Shown here in pieces: positions 1 to 5,623 of a stretch of DNA of 5,663 bases; positions within the stretch are counted from its first letter, which is position 1; each line of letters starts with the position of its first letter. The notes under the pieces were generated by a model. That model worked only from the letters and a program-made list of their open reading frames with translations. It ran no database searches and was not told the origin of the DNA. Source of the DNA: Alphaproteobacteria bacterium (GTDB lineage Bacteria > Pseudomonadota > Alphaproteobacteria > RF32 > CAG-239); the NCBI GenBank assembly GCA_017557925.1, contig JAFYWO010000079.1, positions 1-5,663 on the forward strand, written 5' to 3'. The position numbers and the translations under genes were made by a program.

Positions 1-1105
1 AGCACAAAATGCCCGCAGAACTGTATATATTCAATATTTTTTTCTGATGTTCTACATGACTTATTAAAAATGATATTACCGTTATGATTATTATATATGA
101 AAATAATGAATAGCCAATATTTTGTCTTAATATATTGGTAGGCATAAATATACCTATGAGGTATAAAAGACAATAAACCGTAGTATAGGCAAACAATTTA
201 TAACGCATATCTTTATTACTTAAACTTATAAGGGCAATAAACAACATTGTTATAACACAAACTATTTCAAAAACAGGGGCATACACGGCTATAGTTTTAG
301 GAACAGTGTTAGGCCAAAACCTTATAAATCCGTATAAACCTATTAGCGGAGTTAAGTTGCTTATAAGAAAAACCAGTGGATTTTTTATTCCTGAATTTAT
401 GGATGAAATCCAATAATGAAAGGGCCATATAGGAATACGAGATATAAATGCAAAAAATATACTTAACCAAATTACATACTCTCTGATACCTTCTATATTT
501 AAGTTACCTGCGGTATTTAATGGAATATTGGCTTTTTTTATGTCACAAATACTTATGGTTGCAACAAGCAACAATATTGCCCCCACAAGATTATAAATAC
601 TAAATTTTACCAATATGTTTTTTTTATTTATATTTACATAAGTGCTTATCAAAATCACAAGCGGTGTCGTTACGGCTGCAAAAAAGATATAAAACGATAC
701 AATATCGGCAGCCAATAAATAACCATTCAAAAAACAAATAAACAAAAGCTCAGATGCTATTAAGGTTTTTGTTCGTTCCTCTGTTCTGTCCATAAATATC
801 TCAGCAATCAAAAACGATAAATTTATACTTAATAATAATAACATAGAAAAAACATCCGCCCCAAATAGTAAATCTATTTTAGGATTAGATAACCACGAAT
901 ATTTTTCTATAATTTGAATCCCTGTTTTACTTGTATCAAGTAAAGAAAAAGAATACAATATAACTAAGGTATTTATAAATAGTGTCCATATTGAAACATT
1001 ATAGACATTTTCTTTAGAATAAATTTTGTTTACTTTAGATGTAAGCACAAAGAATGCCCCGCACAACGGAATAAATATAATCAGTATCAATAAATTTAAA
1101 TTCAT
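1..1105 (-). CDS. NuoM-like (ND4 family) antiporter-like membrane subunit, 3' end off the window
   Basis: The frame is open from an ATG at 1105 to the left edge (368 codons), and the C-terminal quarter or so is missing given a usual length near 500 aa. The product is very hydrophobic, with about ten or eleven membrane segments. Matches to NuoM/ND4: the N-terminal FIPLCGAFF helix, FGADVFSML (about 80-88) in place of the usual GVDGxSxxL, FYIFF...TTP in TM5 (about 138-148), and RIPIWPFHYW (about 223-232) for the KxPxxPxHxW signature, followed by LYGFIRF. Three normally invariant charges are altered: the TM5 Glu aligns with Ala143, the TM7 Lys with Arg223 and the TM8 Lys with Leu254. Its ATG overlaps the NuoL-like stop (ATGA), implying translational coupling. 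The family call is firm. Whether it serves complex I, a hydrogenase-type complex or an Mrp-like antiporter is open, and the lost residues argue against a normal proton channel. Confidence 0.85.
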   Translation of the reverse strand, partial: MNLNLLILIIFIPLCGAFFVLTSKVNKIYSKENVYNVSIWTLFINTLVILYSFSLLDTSKTGIQIIEKYSWLSNPKIDLLFGADVFSMLLLLSINLSFLIAEIFMDRTEERTKTLIASELLFICFLNGYLLAADIVSFYIFFAAVTTPLVILISTYVNINKKNILVKFSIYNLVGAILLLVATISICDIKKANIPLNTAGNLNIEGIREYVIWLSIFFAFISRIPIWPFHYWISSINSGIKNPLVFLISNLTPLIGLYGFIRFWPNTVPKTIAVYAPVFEIVCVITMLFIALISLSNKDMRYKLFAYTTVYCLLYLIGIFMPTNILRQNIGYSLFSYIIIITVISFLISHVEHQKKILNIYSSAGILC

Positions 1106-2781
1106 GGCAATTCTCTTCTATAAAATGATACAACAAAAACAATAATTCCTAAGAAAATAAATATTATCATATTACTATATTGTTTCTTGTTGAACTTAAA
1201 AAATAGTGATACACCGGCACTGTTTAATTTTGATACCGTATTTTCTATCAGTTTTTCAGCAAATAATGTATCGGCCATTAACCACAATAAACGACTGATA
1301 TAAGTTAGCGGTATGATTATAAGATGATAATAAATCTGATTTGTCAGTTGATTTCCTTGCAGAAACGTATTGCTGTAAAACTTCCGAAGAAATCCCATAA
1401 CCGGCAAATACACTATTGTCAAAAACAAAGCAATAATACCAAGATTTGCCAAATTATATGTTTTAAAATGATAAGTTGACAGAATTAGAATAAACGCATT
1501 ACATATAAAACTCATTACACGCAGAGAATTTTTATTAAGATAATCTAATCGTCTTGTTTTCGGCGATTTATATATATGATTTAAAACTATTGCCACGGAT
1601 AAGGATGTAACAACACTCAAATAAAAAGGTATATTTGTAGCCATATCTATTGATATTTTATACATAATTGAAATAAATAAATTAACAAGCAACGCTATCA
1701 ACAATAAAATAGATAGCATTACATCTCGGTTCATTTCTTTAGCATTTATCATTTCACTTATTTTATCTTGCCTGTTTTGATACAAATAAAGCTTAAAAAA
1801 CATAATGTTATACAGGTATAAAATAAAATAATAATAAGAAAACATATTGCGCCAAGAAAATGAGTTCTCATACAACATTATCATTAAAGCGCCGATTCCT
1901 GACATATTGAAGTAAACTGTTTTTTTGCGAATATTATCTTTTATTACAAAAAGAACAAGTCCGGTAACAAAAGTAAGGATACTCATTATTCTAAATAATG
2001 GCATAAATAAATCCGAAATTGTAAGCAAATTATGAAGTTTTAACAACAGCAGAATCCCCGAAAGCGGACAGAATAGTATATTTATCATACTCATACGCTG
2101 GAATCTTGCAGAACTTATATCCAATAAATAACCTTGAAAAGAAAAAGCCCCCAACTTTATAAAAAGGGCTAAAGACGTAACAATACTAACAAAATCTTGA
2201 TGTCTGCCTATTTGTTCGTATGTCATTAGCTGACTTATTTCTATATTTCCAATTCTACCGCTAACAAGTGAGAATACCATAAATAAAAACATATCTGCAA
2301 TAAAATTATATATAACATATCGTCTGGAAGAATCGACATCTTTTAACAAAACATAACCAACAATATCTGAAATAAAAGTAGCTGTTATCAATTGCACATA
2401 ATTTTTTGCGCATATTAACAAGCTTAACAACACAAAATTTAGCAATATCAGTGAATTAAATAAACCCTGTCGTTCTTCATAACGAAAAACATTATTATTA
2501 AACAAGGTTAAAAGACTTATAAAAAACAAAGGAACAAGTAAATAGTTTGTAGTTATGGAAGGATTAAAATCTATCGTGATATTACCGAATTTACTCTCAT
2601 TCCATATAAAACTGAACCCCTGAGCCGTATTCGTTACAATTTGTTCTATATAATCATAAAACAAATAAAAAGAAAAGCAAAACATTGCCCACGCAATAAC
2701 CTTTTCCCAACGAATCCTTACTCTAAAAAAACCAACAATACTTATAATTACTAAATATGCTAAAGTATTTATTATCATCAT
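1102..2781 (-). CDS. NuoL-like (ND5 family) antiporter-like membrane subunit, divergent paralogue
   Basis: A 559-aa polytopic membrane protein, somewhat shorter than a typical NuoL (about 600 aa). Family evidence: NFIADMFLF (about 159-167) matches the NRxGDxxF region, IKLGAFSFQGYLLD (208-221) aligns with the TM7 motif and keeps Lys209, DNIRKKTVYFNMSGIG (282-297) matches the DIKRxLAYSTxSQxG helix, and IMFFK (326-330) matches HAFFK and keeps its Lys. The C-terminus (about 483-556) has the YY...PL..ISRLLW...D stretch and final helix typical of the NuoL lateral arm, which separates it from NuoM and NuoN. The TM5 Glu aligns with Phe136 (Asp139 is close by), and the GPTPVSALIHAATMV signature after TM7 is almost wholly replaced. 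Two ATGs open the gene. AAAGGA lies only a few bases before the first, so the second (2778) is an equally good start. It sits 38 bp after the 105-aa gene and overlaps the NuoM-like gene by 4 bp. It acts in the cytoplasmic membrane, and its partner complex is unknown. Confidence 0.88.
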   Translation of the reverse strand: MMIINTLAYLVIISIVGFFRVRIRWEKVIAWAMFCFSFYLFYDYIEQIVTNTAQGFSFIWNESKFGNITIDFNPSITTNYLLVPLFFISLLTLFNNNVFRYEERQGLFNSLILLNFVLLSLLICAKNYVQLITATFISDIVGYVLLKDVDSSRRYVIYNFIADMFLFMVFSLVSGRIGNIEISQLMTYEQIGRHQDFVSIVTSLALFIKLGAFSFQGYLLDISSARFQRMSMINILFCPLSGILLLLKLHNLLTISDLFMPLFRIMSILTFVTGLVLFVIKDNIRKKTVYFNMSGIGALMIMLYENSFSWRNMFSYYYFILYLYNIMFFKLYLYQNRQDKISEMINAKEMNRDVMLSILLLIALLVNLFISIMYKISIDMATNIPFYLSVVTSLSVAIVLNHIYKSPKTRRLDYLNKNSLRVMSFICNAFILILSTYHFKTYNLANLGIIALFLTIVYLPVMGFLRKFYSNTFLQGNQLTNQIYYHLIIIPLTYISRLLWLMADTLFAEKLIENTVSKLNSAGVSLFFKFNKKQYSNMIIFIFLGIIVFVVSFYRRELP

Positions 2782-2819
2782 AATCCTTTTAGAGTCTTTT
2801 ACGAATCTATTTATATATC

Positions 2820-3137
2820 TTATTTTATTAAAGCTTCAACGTTTTTAACAAGACGAACAGGAACTGTATACTCACGCAAAACATCATCTTCCTCAACTTC
2901 TACCACCAGCATAGAAGTCACCATTTTCAAAGGCTTTCTAGCACCATTTGCTATATTTTTAAATACCACAGCCATTTCTTTTGTGCGATATAAAAGTGCC
3001 GTATCTCCGCCGTCATATATAAAGCGTGGATTTTCCGGTGCTCCTTGACGAGAATTTATGATAATTAATATTTCTCCGGCTTTATTTTGTAAAATATCAT
3101 ACCTACTCTCTTGTGCTAATTCATTATCTGTGGACAT
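2820..3137 (-). CDS. Hypothetical small soluble protein, first gene of the antiporter-subunit operon
   Basis: A 105-aa protein that I do not recognise. It has no signal peptide or membrane segment. Alternating hydrophobic stretches (GEILIIINS about 22-30, MAVVFKNIA about 55-63, MVTSMLVVEVEEDD about 72-85, EYTVPVRLV about 89-97) suggest a compact, beta-rich fold. An acidic N-terminus (MSTDNELAQES) precedes it, and the centre has PRFIYDGGD. The ATG at 3137 is preceded on the minus strand by GAGAGGGAAG, a good ribosome binding site, which supports this start. The gap to the NuoL-like gene is only 38 bp with no terminator, so the genes are probably co-transcribed, and a role linked to that membrane complex is a guess from position only. 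It diverges from the tRNA gene across 149 bp of very AT-rich DNA in which I see no convincing minus-strand promoter. Confidence 0.75.
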   Translation of the reverse strand: MSTDNELAQESRYDILQNKAGEILIIINSRQGAPENPRFIYDGGDTALLYRTKEMAVVFKNIANGARKPLKMVTSMLVVEVEEDDVLREYTVPVRLVKNVEALIK

Positions 3138-3238
3138 CTTCCCTCTCTTAATACATTGTTATAACGTCATTGTCCTTTTCTTTATCACATAATATTTAAC
3201 AAATAAACATTTAATTTCATTTTTTTTACATTTTTTTA

Positions 3239-3267
3239 TTGACTATCAAAAAAATATACTTTATAAG
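3239..3267 (+). promoter_or_regulatory. Sigma-70 promoter of tRNA-Lys
   Basis: TTGACT (3239-3244), a 17-bp spacer and TATAAG (3262-3267) form a near-consensus housekeeping promoter. The expected start, about 7 bases further on, leaves a leader of roughly 12 bases before the mature tRNA 5' end at 3287. Confidence 0.8.
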
Positions 3268-3286
3268 TCATTTTCAGTTGAGTTGA

Positions 3287-3362
3287 GGGCCCGTAGCTCA
3301 GTCGGTAGAGCATTTGACTTTTAATCAAAGGGTCATGGGTTCGAATCCCGTCGGGCTCACCA
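3287..3362 (+). tRNA. tRNA-Lys (anticodon UUU), CCA encoded
   Basis: A full cloverleaf can be drawn. The acceptor GGGCCCG pairs with CGGGCTC (one G-U pair). The D arm is GCTC/GAGC, the anticodon stem TTTGA/TCAAA has loop CTTTTAA, the variable loop is GGGTC, and the T stem ATGGG/CCCGT has loop TTCGAAT. The anticodon TTT at 3320-3322 reads the lysine codons AAA/AAG. Discriminator A3359 is followed by an encoded CCA (3360-3362). The gene is single, has its own promoter and is followed 7 bases later by a terminator hairpin. Its last six bases (TCACCA) are part of a 50-bp direct repeat, so this tRNA is probably the attachment site of the insertion downstream. Confidence 0.98.
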
Positions 3363-3406
3363 ACACCGCAAAGGGTTTGAGAGATTTCTCAAACCCTTTA
3401 GTTTTT
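3357..3406 (+). repeat. 50-bp direct repeat, left copy (candidate attL: tRNA 3' end plus terminator)
   Basis: These 50 bases are identical to 5159-5208. The copy starts six bases before the tRNA end and covers TCACCA, the ACACCGC linker and the whole terminator to its fifth T. Identity stops sharply at both edges: C versus A just before it and A versus T just after it. Direct repeats that take in a tRNA 3' end are the usual mark of site-specific insertion. Confidence 0.93.
3370..3406 (+). terminator. Rho-independent terminator of tRNA-Lys
   Basis: A perfect 13-bp stem (AAAGGGTTTGAGA at 3370-3382 with TCTCAAACCCTTT at 3387-3399) closes a GATT loop and is followed by AG and five T. It begins 7 bases after the tRNA CCA. 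It has a T-run only in the plus direction. Confidence 0.93.
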
Positions 3407-3454
3407 ATTGGTGCTACTTTTAATTTCTCCACCTTTCTTAAAGAGTAAAATATA

Positions 3455-3483
3455 TTGATTTTATACTAAAATTGATGTAAAAT
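3455..3483 (+). promoter_or_regulatory. Sigma-70-like promoter of the metalloprotease gene
   Basis: TTGATT (3455-3460), a 17-bp spacer and TAAAAT (3478-3483) lie 31 bp before the ATG, predicting a short leader of about 25 bases. The promoter is inside the repeat-bounded segment, so the cargo carries its own expression signal and does not depend on read-through from the tRNA promoter. Confidence 0.65.
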
Positions 3484-3514
3484 CTTAGTGTGTAAGTGAT
3501 TTGGGGAATTTTTT

Positions 3515-5107
3515 ATGGATTATAAAGATAGACAACATTTGAGCAATATGGTTAGAGTTGCTTGTTCTACACAAGATATACATCTATTTAAAGAACTATT
3601 GCCTACACCTGAAAAATTAGTTGAATATAGTGACATGCAAAATGGTGGTAGTGTATTACATACTTTGATGTATGCTAATGGAAATAATCCAGTTGAATTT
3701 TTGAATTCAATTATTACGGAATATAATTTAGATAAAAATCCGGAGCTAAAAAAAGAATTGTTTTTAAAACGCAATGCAAATGGTAAATATGCGGCTGACT
3801 TTTCTTATATATATAAATATTTACATCCGGAAACCAGAAATCAGTTTGAACAATACTGTGGAAAAAAGACATCTGAGTCAGATGACTTGTCTGATAATAG
3901 AACGGAAGCAGAGAAAAATAAGATAAAGTTTTATCTCCAATTAAAAGATCAAATAAAATCGTTAAATAATGAAAATGCAAAAGAAGTAGCTTTTGGTATT
4001 CCCAAAGCTTTCCATAATGCATCTGATAACCATTTTGATTCTTTTGCTTCTGGAACACCTGTATCTAATCCATTATATCTTCCTAATAAAGATGGAAAAC
4101 CAGCTTTGTATATACGAGGAAGCATACAAGAAGAATATCCTGAAATTCGTTTATTGAACTATGAAAATAAAGAAAATAATACAGAAGAAGGCGCCTGTAT
4201 TCTCAGAGGAATGAAAATTAATAGCGAAGAAAGTCTTTTATCACAAGCAATTAGAAAAATGGATTTTCCTGAAGATTTCGTATTCCACTTCCACTCATTG
4301 CAAGTTTTTGAAGATGATTATAAACGTTTAAGAGAAAGTGAAGAAAAAAATGCAACTAGTAGATATTTTAACAAATATAGAGGAGCCATTGTTTTTGAGA
4401 CAGAACAACAAAAAGGGCTTGAAACAAATAGCGGAAATAGTGGATATGGTGGATATATAACTTCATACAGAACAATGGAAAAAGGAAAAAATATTGAATA
4501 TCCTATTATAGTTTTACCTAGTTGTGGATTTAGTGTTCAAAAAAAATATAATGAAAATAACCCAGATTTACTTATGAATACAGAACGAAAATTATATCAT
4601 GAACTTTTTCATGGAATTGATTTGGGAAACGGGGCGAGTTTTTCTGAAACGCCTATATTTAAATATGCTATGATGTTGGAAGAATGTAATCCCAAAGGAA
4701 AGTTTGATTATCTTTTTAGAATAGTAGATAAATATGAAAAAGATAGTTATAATTTGGAGATGGCTGCTTATATAATGGGAATGGCAGATAAAGAAGTGCT
4801 AAAAGAATCTCCTTTATTATCTAAGATATATGAATTAGGAGAATGTTTTGCTATTGCTAAAGCTAATGATGATAAAGGAACTTTAAGTAGAATTGCAACA
4901 GCTATGGATAGATCGCCTCATAATACAAATTTAAAAGCAAAACATCTTCATTTTATGATAGAAAAAGAACAAGGCAATAAATTTGAAATAGATGAAAACA
5001 AGCGCCAATCTTTTGAAACTCATATTATAAAACAAATAGATAAAACAATTGAAACAATAAAAAGCAATCAACAAAGTAAAACGTTTAACAAAGGTCGCGA
5101 GATATAA
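3515..5107 (+). CDS. Ankyrin-like N-terminus plus HExxH zinc metallopeptidase-like protein, putative effector or toxin
   Basis: A 530-aa protein with no signal peptide or membrane segment, so cytoplasmic unless secreted by a specialised system. Residues about 15-105 look like degenerate ankyrin repeats: a short helix pair (DIHLFKELL), then NGGSVLHTLMYANG (43-56, like the GxTxLHxA turn), then RNANGKYAADFSYI (86-99). A charged linker follows (about 117-135). Residues 361-369 read YHELFHGID, an HExxH zinc-binding and catalytic motif (His362, Glu363, His366). Glu415 in NLEMAAYIMG, 49 residues further, could be the third ligand in gluzincin fashion. FVFHFHSLQVFEDD (255-268) is a second His-rich patch of unknown role. 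The C-terminal 50 residues are highly charged and helical. GGGGA (3503-3507) sits 7 bases before the ATG and supports the start. I do not recognise a named family. An effector role is inferred from domain makeup and the mobile-looking context. Confidence 0.82.
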   Translation: MDYKDRQHLSNMVRVACSTQDIHLFKELLPTPEKLVEYSDMQNGGSVLHTLMYANGNNPVEFLNSIITEYNLDKNPELKKELFLKRNANGKYAADFSYIYKYLHPETRNQFEQYCGKKTSESDDLSDNRTEAEKNKIKFYLQLKDQIKSLNNENAKEVAFGIPKAFHNASDNHFDSFASGTPVSNPLYLPNKDGKPALYIRGSIQEEYPEIRLLNYENKENNTEEGACILRGMKINSEESLLSQAIRKMDFPEDFVFHFHSLQVFEDDYKRLRESEEKNATSRYFNKYRGAIVFETEQQKGLETNSGNSGYGGYITSYRTMEKGKNIEYPIIVLPSCGFSVQKKYNENNPDLLMNTERKLYHELFHGIDLGNGASFSETPIFKYAMMLEECNPKGKFDYLFRIVDKYEKDSYNLEMAAYIMGMADKEVLKESPLLSKIYELGECFAIAKANDDKGTLSRIATAMDRSPHNTNLKAKHLHFMIEKEQGNKFEIDENKRQSFETHIIKQIDKTIETIKSNQQSKTFNKGREI

Positions 5108-5158
5108 ATTATCCTCATTTAATCATGTATATATTTCTGCATAGCTGACCTAGTCGCA

Positions 5159-5208
5159 TCACCAACACCGCAAAGGGTTTGAGAGATTTCTCAAACCCTT
5201 TAGTTTTT
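5159..5208 (+). repeat. 50-bp direct repeat, right copy (candidate attR)
   Basis: Identical over all 50 bases to 3357-3406, with start-to-start distance 1802 bp. Only the terminal TCACCA of the tRNA is repeated. The sequence just before it (TAGTCGCA) has no T-arm or acceptor strand, so no second tRNA or tRNA fragment beyond those six bases is present. Confidence 0.93.
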
Positions 5209-5209
5209 T
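5172..5209 (+). terminator. Rho-independent terminator of the metalloprotease gene (duplicated tRNA terminator)
   Basis: The same perfect 13-bp stem and GATT loop as at 3370, here followed by AG and six T. It lies 64 bp after the stop codon of the 530-aa gene and is the only terminator for that transcript. Confidence 0.9.
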
Positions 5210-5337
5210 CTTGGTATACATATTGTATACATTTTTAGATAAAAATTTTTCGAATAAATTTTACTCTTTTCTGATTGTTTCTCTTTACTTTTCCTTGCAA
5301 TTAAATCATCCCCCATGAACGTATTTTTAGTTTTCAA
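5200..5337 (-). CDS. Candidate 45-aa basic small protein, TTG start
   Basis: Reading on the minus strand, TAGGAGA (AGGAG at 5351-5347) lies 9 bases before a TTG at 5337 that opens 45 codons to a TAA at 5202-5200. An in-frame ATG at 5316 is an alternative start but lacks a nearby ribosome binding site. The product begins MKTKNTFMGDDLIARKSK, is Lys-rich and hydrophilic in its first 30 residues, then ends NFYLKMYTICIPRKN. I recognise no family. The last three codons and the stop are written in the 50-bp repeat and its T-run, so the C-terminus may be an accident of the repeat and the gene a truncated remnant. The TTG start matches that of the gene at 5624. It could also be a chance frame in AT-rich DNA. 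Confidence 0.35.
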   Translation of the reverse strand: MKTKNTFMGDDLIARKSKEKQSEKSKIYSKNFYLKMYTICIPRKN

Positions 5338-5398
5338 CGACTTTGTCTCCTAAAGCAAAAGAAGATATGTTTTGTATGCATTTAAACACATTTAAGTG

Positions 5399-5503
5399 TT
5401 TTTAGGACAGAGAATCGATTACCTCCAACAAGACTATCTTGTAACGACATCCGTCGAATCTAAAAACCAAACCATCAAGGATATATCTTGATGGTTTTCT
5501 TTT
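5399..5503 (+). ncRNA. Possible structured small RNA ending in a terminator
   Basis: TTTTTAG (5399-5405) pairs perfectly with CTAAAAA (5460-5466) to close a 54-base interior. Inside are two further perfect hairpins: ACAAGA/TCTTGT around CTA (5428-5442) and CGAC/GTCG around ATCC (5445-5456). A third possible arm is GAG/CTC. Four bases after the closing helix a strong terminator begins. The outline is cloverleaf-like and the helix is followed by CCA, but there is no T-loop sequence, no U before the would-be anticodon and no usual position-8 U, so it is not a standard tRNA. It does not show the conserved parts of tmRNA, SRP RNA or RNase P RNA. No good promoter is seen upstream. Confidence 0.3.
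5469..5503 (+). terminator. Rho-independent terminator
   Basis: AAACCATCAAG (5469-5479) pairs perfectly over 11 bp with CTTGATGGTTT (5487-5497), with a 7-base loop GATATAT, and is followed by a C-interrupted T-run (TCTTTT). No recognised plus-strand gene lies just upstream, so it either ends an unannotated RNA from 5209-5468 or insulates the promoter at 5556. On the minus strand the stem is followed by GGTTTTTA, so it might work weakly in both directions. Confidence 0.8.
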
Positions 5504-5555
5504 AGGCAAACATTACAGAGTTCTGCAGAAAAAAAATTCACCAAGCAAATACATC

Positions 5556-5584
5556 TTGACTCTTATGTTAATAGATAATATAAT
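5556..5584 (+). promoter_or_regulatory. Consensus-grade sigma-70 promoter for the XRE-like gene
   Basis: TTGACT (5556-5561), a 17-bp spacer and a perfect TATAAT (5579-5584) predict a start near 5591 and a leader of about 33 bases. GATAATATAATAGCTATTATAGATATT around the -10 and start region is rich in AT dyads (AATAGCTATT at 5583-5592 is a perfect palindrome), a plausible operator if the gene product represses itself. Confidence 0.8.
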
Positions 5585-5623
5585 AGCTATTATAGATATT
5601 TTTCACTCATAGGAGATAATATA

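Larger units (their letters stand above)
3357..5158 (+). mobile_element. Candidate 1.8-kb single-gene insertion at tRNA-Lys
   Basis: The interval from the start of the left repeat to the base before the right repeat is 1802 bp, the length expected of an excised circle keeping one repeat. It holds one promoter, one gene (530-aa ankyrin-like/metalloprotease protein) and one terminator contributed by the repeat. No integrase, transposase or terminal inverted repeats are visible, so mobility would have to come in trans, or the element is a remnant or one segment of a tandem array continuing to the right. The other reading is a local duplication of the tRNA end followed by gene insertion. The repeat is direct observation; the element is inference. 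Confidence 0.5.

Noticed and set aside
3138..3240. Minus-strand promoter for the 105-aa gene and the membrane operon
   Set aside because: Several AT-rich hexamers occur (for example TATTAT and TATAAC on the minus strand) but none has a recognisable -35 box at proper spacing.
3520..3774. Minus-strand open frame of 84 codons opposite the start of the 530-aa gene
   Set aside because: It lies wholly antisense to a well-supported gene with promoter, ribosome binding site and domains, and its product has no recognisable features.
3714..4058. Minus-strand or alternate-frame reading of 114 codons inside the 530-aa gene
   Set aside because: It is a shadow of the real gene: aromatic-rich, low-complexity product and no supporting start signals.
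5130..5164. A tRNA remnant before the right repeat (GTCGCATCACCA resembles GTCGGGCTCACCA)
   Set aside because: Beyond the exact TCACCA the likeness is four bases with a gap. No T-loop or acceptor strand follows the tRNA-Lys sequence.
3357..5208. CRISPR array or phage element
   Set aside because: There are only two repeat copies 1.8 kb apart with a long gene between them, and no spacers, integrase or phage genes.
5384..5403. AAACAC/GTGTTT hairpin followed by T residues as a terminator
   Set aside because: The stem is only six AT-rich pairs and the T-run is shared with the 7-bp helix at 5399-5405. The much stronger terminator at 5469 makes a separate call unsafe.
5399..5469. A tRNA with anticodon CUA (amber or pyrrolysine type) in the folded stretch
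   Set aside because: CTA does fall in a hairpin loop, but there is no T at position 33, no T-arm with TTC, and the D arm does not fit, so it cannot be called a tRNA.
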